Source: Pratylenchus scribneri (taxonomy: Eukaryota; Nematoda; Chromadorea; Rhabditida; Pratylenchidae). Taken from it: DNA of 64,000 bases. A program made the position numbers and the translations under genes. The notes beneath the pieces are model-generated. The model was not told where the DNA came from and did not search any database. It was given only the letters and a program-made list of their open reading frames with translations. Location: the NCBI GenBank assembly GCA_030063045.1, contig JAQSEB010000057.1:1-64000 (forward strand). The letters are read 5' to 3'. Of this stretch, positions 31,544-43,300 are shown piece by piece. Every line of letters begins with the position of its first letter. Position 1 is the stretch's first letter.

Positions 31544-34500
31544 CTGAAGAAGGGGACAAAAATGGATTAAAATAGGTTTTATTGGAATAAGTCGAAGGAC
31601 CAAAAATTCAAAGAAAAAAAGAATGAGGGGAAAATGTAACCAAAAGATTGGCCTCAAGAGAAAATTCAGGTTGAGAAGGGGGGGGGGAATGGGGTATAGG
31701 AAAATGGAAAACAAAAGTGGCACGCAATATTTGGAGGAGGGATTGGGGCGTGAATTGGATGAGGCCAGAGGGATCATCAAGGCAAAAAAGGGGAAAAAAG
31801 GAAAAGGGATATGAATGAATAAATTGGATTTGGGCATCAAGGACATCGTGGATTGGCCTTTAGAACTAATTTAGTGGATTTTAGGGATGAGATGGACTCA
31901 AATGGAATTGTTGGAATGTTGTTGTTTTGGAATGGCCGCCATTGAATGAATGGAAGCCATATGCCAATTATTGAAATGGACTTCTCCGTTTTTAATGAAT
32001 TCTTCATTTTTGTGCCCTTCTTCTTCTCCTCCCGGTTTCATTTAAATCTGGATTATTCCCAGGAGAAGAATTTGGAAGGACCAAAGAGCATCAAATTTGG
32101 GTAAATATTTTCGTATTTCATTGTGGAATTGGAGGATGGCATTTTCATGGAAGGAATGAATGAATGAAGGAATATATGTTTTGGCTACAAAAAAGGTGGA
32201 GAATGTGAATGAACACGCAATTAGGTGGATATTGTGAAATGTGGGATGCATGGAAATTTGGAATGAATTAATTCTTTGTTTGTTGGATATCCCAATTTTG
32301 TGAGTGCATTTGAATTGAATTGGATGGGTTGGGTGCATTGCGCACATCCACCAACCAAAACCAATTAATCCGGCAAATATTCCAGGGGAAATGCTGTTTT
32401 CTAAGGATGAACCCTTTGGGTTGACATTGTGGTGCCAATTAAAAATGATCCTTAGAAATGCCCCATTCATTTCCGCCATTGTGTTTTGCATTCGCCCAGA
32501 CAGACCAAAGTGCGCAAAAACAATTTTAAACAATCAACAGTTAATAAAACGCTCATCTTTTTATGAACCAATTCAAATTTTTTGCCATTTCCAAATTTGG
32601 ATTCAACGAATTTGGAGGGAATTGACGCTCAAAATTGGCACAAATTCTTCGGAAATAACAAAAAAGGATAGGAGGAAAATTGGCGAGAGAACAATGAATA
32701 CACGGAAAGTACAAAAATAATAATTAAAATAAATTAAAATAATGTATATTTGGGATCAAGTTGCGGACAAAATAAGGGAAGAATGGAAATACAATTTAGA
32801 CATTTCCTCTCATAAAATGAATTGATTCCATTGGCCAAAATGTGGATTTTGTGCTCTGCTGATCTTATCGCTGACATTTTTAATGCCACCAAATTCCCCT
32901 GGGAATGGGAATGGAAGTGGATTATCGCATTGGATTTTGAATAATTTAGGAAGTAATATTCTAAATTTAAATTAAATCCATGAATTGTGCCAAATTTGGA
33001 ATTTTTGTCAGTCAATGAATGCGACTATGACTCCATTCGCCCATTGTTTCGTCAATTTCCATGGTTTCCTGGATGTCATTTCATTTGCCTTCCAAGAATT
33101 GAAAAAGCAACACAAAAGGTGAGACTGGAATATGCCTCACCAAATTTAAATCAAAGGCCATCTTCGGATTTATTATATAAGGGAAGATATGTCAAAGGGG
33201 TGGTTATTCTTTGGCATATAAATCCGCACCAGGAATTCCGCTTCGACGATTTGCCTCCATTGGCATTTTCCTCACAGTGCCAGGAGGGAATTGAGAGTCA
33301 CGCAAAGCACCCGAATGAAGCAATCCGAGAAGTGGATATGGGGGGGAGGGGGTGAAGGGAGTTGGGTTGGATGAAAATTGGCAAAATGCAAATGGCAAAA
33401 GAGGGAATTTGTGTTCTTTGGACCGAGCATATGTAAGCATAATGACCAAAAGTTTGGAAAAGTGCACACATTCATTGGCATAATTGGCATTTTGGAGGAG
33501 GACAAAAAAATGAGGGAGGAAAAAGTTGGGTCAAAAAAATATTAGGCAAAAAAGGAGGAGGCCATAATTGGATTTTGTGAATTTTTTAACCAATTTGTGC
33601 CATTTTTGGCATAATTTGAATTCAATAATTTAGCATATTTGAGGGAGGTTAATTTAATGACGAATATGAGTGGATTGGATGGTCGCATGGGATTTGGATG
33701 CCATTTGAATATTTTTGCTTACTTTCCCCCCACATTTTGGCCATCATTTTCTGACTGACTCTCACGCGGACATTTTCTTGGATTGGCGACAGTCGGCCGA
33801 CTATTTAGGCGTGGGAAACCGTTGAATTTGCCAAGAGAGAGGATTTGGGCTAAAAATGGGCCAAAACTGAATTGAATGAATGAATTTGTGCAAGGATAGA
33901 GGTGTCCCCCTTTTTCTTCCATTCTTCTTTTCTTATGGCCACCCTTTTGTGTGAATGAATGTTGTTTGGCCAATTCCAGGGAGTCAATCCAATTATGCAG
34001 CAGAAAAGGGGGGGGGGAATAAATAGAAAAAGAGGAATGGATGTGAAACTTGCTCCTTCAAATGAATGTGCCCTTTGGCAAATTAATATTTTTATTTTAA
34101 TTTGATAATTGGAATTTATGAGATTGCCGGAGACAAAATAAAATATTCATCAAAGGGACATAATGATGGACATTTTTGACCTTTTTAAAATGCATTTTTG
34201 GAATTTGGCTTTAAAAGGGCATCATTTTTGGATCGCATGGCCGACTGTGGGGTCCATTAAGGGGATTGAAGGCCAAGGCCACGGATGGTGTTTTAGGGTT
34301 GTTAATGAGACGCAGATGGGAGGACATGGGTGGCAGCCAAGCTCAGCAAATGGAGAAGAAAAAACAAAATGAAGAAATGGGGGGGGGGGATGACCAACCC
34401 CAAAGGGAGGAAGCAGACGAAGACGACGTAAAAATGGAGCCAAAGAAGCATTGAAAAAAGGCGGCGTTGGCTTCACTTGCGCCCCCCCCCCTCCCCTCAA

Positions 34501-35457
34501 TATAATGGCCAAGAATGTGGGGGGAGCACTTTAGGTGGCATTGTTGGCATAATCCCCTAAAAATGGCGGGGGAAGGGCTTCGCACACATTTTTATGAGGA
34601 CCAAAATCCATTTGGTTTCTCACCGGAAGGGAAAGTGGATTGAGGGGGGGGGAAGGAAATTGCCTTCTTTTGTACTTGAATATATAAAAAAGGCACTTTA
34701 ATGGGTGGCCACATCGATTGGGTTGGATTAAAGGGCAAATTGGGTTTGGGGGAAAGCTGGCAACAGACTCATTTAACCAATTTGACGCGCAATGTGGCCA
34801 ATCCATCTTTGATGGGCCACGCGGCCACTCTCTTTTGCCATATTTTTATAGGGCAATGAATGAATGACGACAACTTTTTTGGCAAAGCACAACAAAAAGT
34901 CCATCTGCTGTCGAATAAAGGGAATTGAACCCAAAGTTTGCGTGGGATGAAGGAAAATAAATTCGAGGGAAATGAAAAATGAATTCAAATTTGACTGATG
35001 AAATAATGTAAAAACGGTGGGAATATTTTATTTTGTTTTGATTGAAAATATTTTTTCAATCCCCTTTTAAAACCAAATTCCATTCCAAAAATCTTTTTTT
35101 TCCTTTCGCCGATCATTTTCCCACCAATATTCCCCCTAAAATCCACTTCTTTTTAAACCACTTTCCCTTTTTCCACTCAATTGACACAAAAATGGACTCA
35201 AAATGTCCCCAAAAACCTTCTAAAATCTGCGTTGCCCAATTCCAGGCTTTCCCTCCTTTCCCATTTTTGCATCCGGCCGAACGGCAAAAAAGGGCATAGA
35301 CAAATTGCTTTTGCCCAAAATCCAGCCATACAGCCCAACCCATTTTATGGCCTTTTGGAAGGGGAAAAGGGGCAGGCATAGGGCCACAAAAAAAGTAGCC
35401 AAATCCCCGAATTCATCAATGCCAAAAAACAAATATATTTGTCCATTTTCCCAATTC
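31544..35457. other. 3.9-kb region without a well-supported gene
   Basis: Carries the GPCR upstream region. Runs of G10 (31678), G10 (34008), G11 (34379) and C10 (34482) occur. Several short frames (33,000-33,350 plus; 34,266-34,454 plus) look weakly coding but have no family or splice support. One uncertain minus ORF is listed separately. Confidence 0.35.
32042..32533 (-). CDS. Uncertain 163-aa ORF with hydrophobic segments
   Basis: Open frame with the stretch SISPGIFAGLIGFGWWMCAM, faintly like the first TM of TMEM50-type proteins, and later hydrophobic parts. Internal ATG at about 32,480 is possible. No homologous second half is seen and codon use is not decisive, so this may be spurious. 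Confidence 0.25.
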   Translation of the reverse strand: MFKIVFAHFGLSGRMQNTMAEMNGAFLRIIFNWHHNVNPKGSSLENSISPGIFAGLIGFGWWMCAMHPTHPIQFKCTHKIGISNKQRINSFQISMHPTFHNIHLIACSFTFSTFFVAKTYIPSFIHSFHENAILQFHNEIRKYLPKFDALWSFQILLLGIIQI

Positions 35458-37254
35458 ATGAAAATGTTCAATTTCTTTGCCATTTTCCTATTCCACTCGG
35501 TTTTGGGCGGGCAAACGACGACAAAATCACCTGCAACTCCTCCATGCAATATGCAATCCGTACAGAGCAAATCCATAATGGCAACATTGCTTCAAGAATA
35601 TGACAAAGCTGCTAATCCGAGTGGTGGAGTATTGGATGTACAAGCTGAAGTGAATAAATTGAATAATATTCACATTTTAATTAATCCAATGTGCAGGTCA
35701 CTGTGCAGGATATCAGCTCAATTAGCGAAATTAGTTCCTCGTTTGTTGTTGACCTTTGGTTCTCCCAAATTTGGTCCGATCCCCGGCTTGTCTATTCCCA
35801 TTTGAGTTGTAAAAGTAATCTTTCCCTTGATGAATCATTGGCTCAAAAATTGTGGACCCCAAATTTATGCTTCATCAATAGGTTTTCCTTCCCTCATTCA
35901 AATTCGCATTTAAATATTGTTTTTGTTTCTAGTCAAGACACATATATTCACAGTTCACCAGAATCGAACATTCTTTTGATCATCTATAGTAATGGAACCG
36001 TTTGGTTAAATCATCGAATCCGAGTGCAGGTGGGCCTTTTCCTTCATATGAATTAGTCTTCACTGTCGAAATGGAATATTACCCTCTCATAATGGAATTA
36101 ATTTAATCTTTATATGCCATAAATGATAATCTAATTCCGCCTGTTTTGATTTGTATAATTGTAAATTCTATCTGGTTTTTAATTGTAAATTCCCATATTT
36201 TCCCTCAGGGTCGTTGCACAATGGGTGATGGATTCGCCAATTTCCCTTTGGATACACAACGTTGCTTTCTTGTGCTCGAATCCTGCGGTTATTCCATCGC
36301 TGAAGTTCGCCTTTCGTGGCTTCCTTGGAATCCAGTCAGGTGCTCAATAAATTGCAATTTAAATTAATTGGATTTATTGAATAGTGTGGCCAGCGAACGT
36401 CTTCAACTTCCTGACTTTCGTTTTGTGAATTTAAGCTATGAATATCAATTAAGGCGATATAGTGCTGGGGCATTCGACCAATTGAAAATCACTTTCCATT
36501 TCAAACGGCTCTATGGCTATTATGTGGTCCAAGTAAATAATATTTTCCTTTATAAATTATTAAATATTATTTAGGCTTATTTGCCCTCATATTTGTTCGT
36601 TTTCATTTCTTGGATCAGTTTTTGGATTGATCGATATGCCCTCCCTGCCCGAATTCTTCTTTGCGTCAATGCGGCCTGTGCTCTCATTTATCAAATGGGA
36701 AATGTTGTTCAGAATTTGCCACGTGTCTCCTATGTCAAAGTGCATTTCTTCAATATCTCCTGCTTATTCACATTTTCCCAATTATTTTAAGGCCTTGGAT
36801 TTGTTCTTTTTTGTCTCCATTTTCTTCATTTTTATGTCCCTTCTGGAAATGGCCATAATTGGATACATTGACAAAGTCTATGAATTGGGCCATTATCGAA
36901 GGGTTCGAAGTCAACGGCGATTGCGCGCAGTGATGATGGGCCAAACGGCGGATACAATGCTGGTTGCCCTTCGCCGTCCTTCAGCCCAATCCACGGCAAC
37001 AATTGACGCAAATGCAAACCATAATGATGGATATTTCATGACAATGCGTTCCGATTTGGCTGGTCGATATCAACATGCACAGGGATCAATGGTGGATCGT
37101 TATAAGCATGGGAAAATGGGCCATCGAATTGATTTCTTCTGCGCACGCGCATTCCCTCTTGTTTTTGCAGGTTTTTAATTGCCAAAATTTTAATATTTTA
37201 TTTCCCCTTACAGTTTTCAACATGGCCTATTGGACATATTATTTGACCAGATAA
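35458..37254 (+). CDS. Cys-loop ligand-gated ion channel subunit (anion-channel type, atypical M2)
   Basis: Exons 35458-35649, 35697-35881, 35933-36029, 36209-36339, 36385-36532, 36575-36739, 36792-37170 and 37214-37254. Signal peptide [16 protein letters not shown]. The extracellular domain has [22 protein letters not shown] and a Cys-loop C-x15-C ending [10 protein letters not shown], two residues longer than the normal 13. After [24 protein letters not shown] (M1), the PAR motif precedes M2, then [15 protein letters not shown] (M2-M3), LLEMAIIGY and, after a short loop, M4 [19 protein letters not shown] and overall pattern place it with GABA/glycine-like nematode LGC subunits. The M2 9' residue reads Cys instead of Leu. 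Probably an accessory or divergent subunit. Confidence 0.85.
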
Positions 37255-37371
37255 ATATATATAATTGATATATTCATATTGAATAAATATAATAATAAAT
37301 AATTACAATTTGTTTGCAAATAAAATTCTTGTTGAGATTCTCTATTTTTTGATTTGATTTCATTTATTCAT

Positions 37372-40300
37372 TCAAACTCGGGAGCCATTATCCTCTGCTA
37401 TTCTTTTTGCCTCTTCTTCCATTTGGCTGAGCACTTGACTGAGTGGTTTGAATGGAATTATCTTCAAAATAAACTAGAATTACATCATTTCCCTCAAATT
37501 TCAAACCATTTCTGTTGATTTTGGCCTTTTTTCCCCACAAATTAGAATTGGTTGCCCCAATCCCTTTTCATGTTTTCCCGTCTCTTTTCGTCGCCTCAAC
37601 ATTTCCCCATTGCTTTCATCCGGCCCAAATATTTCCTCCAAAGGCGCATAAATTAATTCATCAAGGAATGATGCATCCTCCGGCTGATCATTTCTCTCCT
37701 TGATGCCCAATTTTTGAAGATATTCATTGGCCAATCCAATTCCATCACTTTGCCCACTTCCTTTCGAGATTCGATCCGGGTCAATGCCAGAATCCGGCTG
37801 TGATCGTCTACTTCCCCCGCTTGGCATTGGCGGATTATTATTCACCGATGAATCAACAATATTCACATAATTTGTTGATTTAATGCCCCCAATTGCATTA
37901 TTTTGTTGACTAAATTGGCCACTTTCAAAGGAGGGAGAAAATCCCCTGCAAATGATGCCATCCATGCCCAATTGCCTTTGTTGTTCCAATTGAATTTGGC
38001 GACAGGCAGAAACAGTGAATACCCTCTTCTTTGGTGTTGGCCTTAAAAAATCAGCATCCGGTTGGGATTTATTTGGCAAATTTTGGGCACGAAGGAAAAG
38101 TTTGGCGATAAGAAGGGCAGAAAGGCAACAAATGAGGAGCAAAAGGAATGGAAGGAGAAGAAGGGGAATAAATTGATGGGAGGACGGAGATGAAGCAATT
38201 TGGGGTGGAAAAGAATTGGGCGAAACAATCTGTAAATAAATTGAATTAATGCCATTGAATGGGAGGGGAATATTACCTCGACAAAAACAATGGCATTTGT
38301 CCTTTTCATTGGAATTTGCTTGGATTGGGCCCAAACAGTGAATCGAATTACATTCGCCTCTGATCCATTTCCCCCACCATCCTTTGTTGGTGGCATTCGA
38401 ATCAATGCCAAACTTCCATTTGAAGGATCAATTGAAACAAAATGGGCGGCAATAAAATCAGCCGGATCCAATGAATATTTAATTCCATTTCCAATTCCAA
38501 TGTCTTCGTCCGTTGCCAAAATTTGGCCAAATTGTTGACCAATTTGTGGATTTTGGGGAAGCTGAAAATTATTTCAATTCATTTATTTGTTTTTTTTGGG
38601 GGTATTGCCTGAAATGTATAGGCATTTTTTGTGAATTTTGGTGCGAATTCATCCACTCCAATTAAATATATTTCGGCTGGCACTTTTGCTTCGAATGTTC
38701 CTTGTCCATTCTTTGCAATCACATTGAAATTAATCGGATTTTTGGCAACTTTTTGGGAGCCCTCCAAATCCAATGGTGCCGTCAAAATAATTCGACCACT
38801 GGATGGGTCCATTGAAATTGTCTAAAAATATACAAAATAATTACGCCATTTCCATCTGTTTTAGGCCACCTCATTCCATTCTGTCCCAATTTCATCAATT
38901 GAATATTTCCATTTATTCTTTTTGTTCTCTTTTTCTGCAATTTTAACCGTAAAAAGAATTGTGCCCGGGGGCGTATTTTCTTCCACAAATTTTCGATAAA
39001 TTGGCACACCAAATGTTGGAATATTTTCATTCAAATATTTTGAAATTGTCTCATTTTCCACAAATATTTTCAATAATTTCACTGTTTTTCTTTCCGGATA
39101 TTCCAAATCAATTCCACAAATGACCAATTCAATTTGAGTTTTGTCCAATTCTATGGAATTATTTCCACCCAATTTTGTGCCAATTTCCCTGCCAAATTCA
39201 TCATTCCATTGGCCAAAATTCAATTCGCCTTTTTCCCCATCCATTTTGAACATTCCAAAATCATTTCCAGCCAAAATTTGATAAATTCTTTTGGAATTTT
39301 CAGCCGATGAAATTTTGTTGTTCATTCTGAAAAACCAAAAATTGAACATTTTTCAATTTAATGCCAACAAACTTTGCCAACAATTTCCCTTTCTCCGTAT
39401 TTTGCCCAATCAAAATTTGTTCCGTCCAATTTCCCAAATCAAAATCTGGCCATTTTTCATTTTCATCCATAATTTTGATTCGCACCGATGCCTTCGCCCC
39501 ATTCGTTGATTTCATCAATGGAGGAGGGCATCCGGAAATTGCGGCCTCCAAATCGATCCATTGTTCCCGCATTTCGGGCTCCAAAATGCCATCCAAAAAT
39601 ATTGTCCCATCAAAATCAATGCGAAATGGATTAAAGGAGGAATTGGCCGGAAAATGGAGGCCAAAATCACAATTCAATGGCAATCGAGGAGGATGGAGAA
39701 GATGCAATTGGCCAATTGGCATTTTGGGTGGGAAATATTCAGCAGAAGAAATGGAAAAACTTAAAACAATTTGAATGAAATGAATTGAGGAATGAATGAA
39801 TAAATTGAATACGTGAATGTGGGACTGGAAAATGATGGGCTAATTTTGTGATGGATATTCGAATCGGCGATAATTGGCCCAATTCGAATTGTGCAAAATG
39901 AGAACAATGGAGGATGGCCGGAATCAATTGCTTTCACCGTCAAAAATTGTTGTTCAAATTCATCGATGCCATCTTTGCTAATTGGTGGTTTCCTCCTCAA
40001 CCGAAGTTCGCCTTGAATCAAATATTTTTGGTTCAAATTCAATTATTCACCTGTATTTCTGTCCAATGCCAACAAATTTGTCTCATCATTTCCATTGTCC
40101 CCAGTCCCAAATAATTCAAATTTAATTTGTCCATTCATTTTTGTACCATCCTCGTCTTTTGCCTCCAATTTGGCCAATAATGTTCCAATTTGTGCATTTT
40201 TTGGCAATTCCAGATCCAAAAATGAATTCATAAATTTTGGGGCATTGTCATTTGAATCCAATATTTCAATGCTTAAATTTGTCATCGAACAATGATGAAT

Positions 40301-43300
40301 TCCATCGGATGCCTTCATTTATTTAATTATATTGTTTTATTATGAATATGTCAATGCCAATAATGCCATTCATCCTACTGTACCCCTAGCCCCGACTTAT
40401 ATTGCCTAATCACGCTGTCACCCTATCAATCAAATATTGCCCCAATTCAAATCCACCCTTTCCCCACTAAATGTTCACTATTTCCACCATTTTTTCAATG
40501 TTCTGTTATCACTATTTTCCGCACAATAATAAATAATTATTTAGTCGAGTCCCCTTCACCCCTATCCCGTCCTTTGGCCCTCTGTGGGCTTAGGCTTCCG
40601 GCGAAGGCCCGCCGGGGTGAAAGCCTAGGCCCAGCTCACGCCTTAAACTAGATCTTTAGCCAAGATTAGGACTAATAGAAATATTCACAATTCACCTCAA
40701 TTTGTAATTCGTGCCTTCTTTTGGCCTCATAATCCAATTCTTTTGCCAAATGAATTCTGCCAGTCCATCGACCGATTTCAAAATATTTTTCCTCATTTCC
40801 ATTCATTATTGAATATTCCACCCAATCCGAGTCAACATCATTTGCCCCAATTCGGGCAATTTGTGTTCCAATTGGAGTATCTAATTGTGAATAAATAGTT
40901 CCCATTCCCATTAATTCATTTCCTCACTTTCATTCAATTTTATTGGCCCATTTTGCCTTCGAATTGTTGGCCAATTATCCTCCCTGTCCATCACCCGAAT
41001 ATCCACCCGGCATTCCGCCCTTTGACCATTCCCAGAAAATGCCAAAATTTGAAGTGAATAAAATGGCCTAATTTCGGCATCCAATTCCAAATTTGTCCAC
41101 AATTTGGCGGATTCATCAATTTGAAATGCGGAATCCAAATTGCCGGAAACAATGCTCAAACTCAATGGGGAATTTCCCTTTTCCTCATTCAAATTCACCA
41201 AATCCAACTAAATTAAATTAAAATGAATTAATCAAATCAAAATCAACCCAATTTTCCCAATCACTGACCTTAATCACCATTTGACCTTTTGGCATTCCCT
41301 CCCAAATTTGTGCCACATATTTTCGCCGGCTGAATGCCAAATTCAACTTTCCTTCATTTTTTCTCTTTTCCCATTGAATTCGAATTCTTTTCATTTCTGA
41401 ATTCAATGATTTTGGCCTTCCTTTGTCCATCGCCCGAATATTAATCCAAACTCCGGAATGTTCCCTCAAATATGTTGTTTCCCTTCAACAAATTAATTCA
41501 AATTAATTCAAATTTGCATTTTTGTTACCTTTCAAAGCTTAATTCCCCCGTCCTCGGTTCCAAATCGAACATTCCACTTGGATCATTTTCCATTTCAAAA
41601 ATAATTTCCCCATTTTTTCCTTCATCTCCATCCTCTGCCTCAATTTTCCTCAAAATATGGCCAATTTTTGCTTCAATTGGCAATTCCAATTTTTCGGCAA
41701 TTCCAATTAATTTTGGCGAATTATCATTTCGATCGATGACCTCAATTCGGACGGAACAAACATCCTTAAATTAAAATTAAACATAAATTCAAATTATTTT
41801 GGCTGACCGCCTTCCTTGGTGAAGTGCCAAAATCGGTTGCCGAAATCATCAACAAATGTTCGGCCTTTGCCTCTCTGTCCAATTCCCGGCATGAAAGCCA
41901 ACCACTTTTTGGGTGGATGGAGAATAGAGAATGCCAATTGCCTCCTTCAATGCCGAAAATAATTGTGGACGATGATTCCTCCCCTTCCTTGGCCAATTTT
42001 TCCCCCAATAATCGAATTCTCAACAAATTGTCAATTTTCATTCCCTCCGGAATTGTCAAATTTCCACAGGAAGTTGGTTCTATTTTTGGTCCTATTTCCC
42101 GTTGAATTGGCGAAATATTCAATTGGGAATGGTCAAAAAGATGGGACGAATTTTTGGGCCGAACAATCACTGAATTTGACATAGATAAATTATTTTATTT
42201 ATTTATTTTACTGACCAATTATTGTCAAATTTTGCTGAATTTGTTCATTTGGAGGAGGCAAATAAAAAAGATTTCCAAAATCTTCGAAGAAAAAACCGGG
42301 CAATGAGGGAAAAAGAAGGAATTCAACATTTTCGGGTCCATCTTTGTTGGAAATGAATGAATAAATTAATATATTTTTGTACCTTTCCTTGCAAAATTGG
42401 CCACAAATTGTTTTCCTCCATCCATTTTTAATTCTGCCCAAAATTGTGGTCGATCAAAATAGGCAAATTGTCGCCGGCCAAAATGGTCAAAATAAATTGT
42501 GAAATTTTGTTCGCCAAAATTTGATTCCGAAATTGAGGCCCTTACGGTCAATTGGATGGATGAAATGTTGGATGGAATGATGGCAGGGGCATTGGCCAAA
42601 ATGGAGAGAGCACCTGAAATTGGATGATGATTGCTTAAGGCAATATCCCCTCTACAGTATTTTGACCAGTCCCCTTTATTCCTTTTCTCACCATTTTTAG
42701 GGTCAATTTGAAAGGGCACATCCACTTTTGATGAGCCAACAATTTTGAATTCATTCGGCCTTTTGTCCACCACAAAATAATGAAAAATATTGCCTCTATC
42801 CGTGTATAATCCTTTCTCAAAATTTGCCATAAAAATGGTCACATTTGGGCGACTAAATTATTTGTATTATTTTTATTTAAATTCACAAAATTAACCTCAA
42901 AAATTTTGGGTATTTTATTTCATCATTTTGAATAATATTTATTTGTCGAATGCATTTTGTTGTCCACCTTTTTCCACCATTTTTGCTTATTTTTATTATT
43001 AAAATATGCCATTTTGCCTTCCTCCAATCCAATTTTCCATTTATGTATATTTTTCCACTTTTTTCATCAATTCCAAATAATTCATCATTATTCCATTCTT
43101 TTGCCAATTCAAAATGAATTAATTCATCCTCAATTCCTTCATTCACTTGACCAATAAAATTCCCTGAAATTTTGGCCAATCATCAATGTCCCCGCCCCTC
43201 CCATTCCAATTCCAACCAATTGCCGTTGATTCGCTAATATTCCATTGGTCAAATAATTTTTCACATTTTGGCCTCATTTTTGTTTCCATTTTCTTCTCAA

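Noticed and set aside
31546..31846. 100-residue hydrophobic N-terminal extension of the GPCR
   Set aside because: The frame upstream of the ATG at 31543 runs through a CTTCTTCAG acceptor and a poly-C/T stretch; it reads as intron or 5' UTR, not a real N-terminus.
37501..37510. Cadherin stop codon at 37501
   Set aside because: A 45-bp GTTTGA...TTGAAG phase-0 intron leads to a further exon with a coherent acidic-helical end, stopping at 37372.
40560..40670. tRNA-like or structural RNA in the GC-rich hairpin of the cadherin-intron repeat
   Set aside because: No A/B box or cloverleaf could be drawn; the hairpin is part of a dispersed repeat seen again near 48,900.
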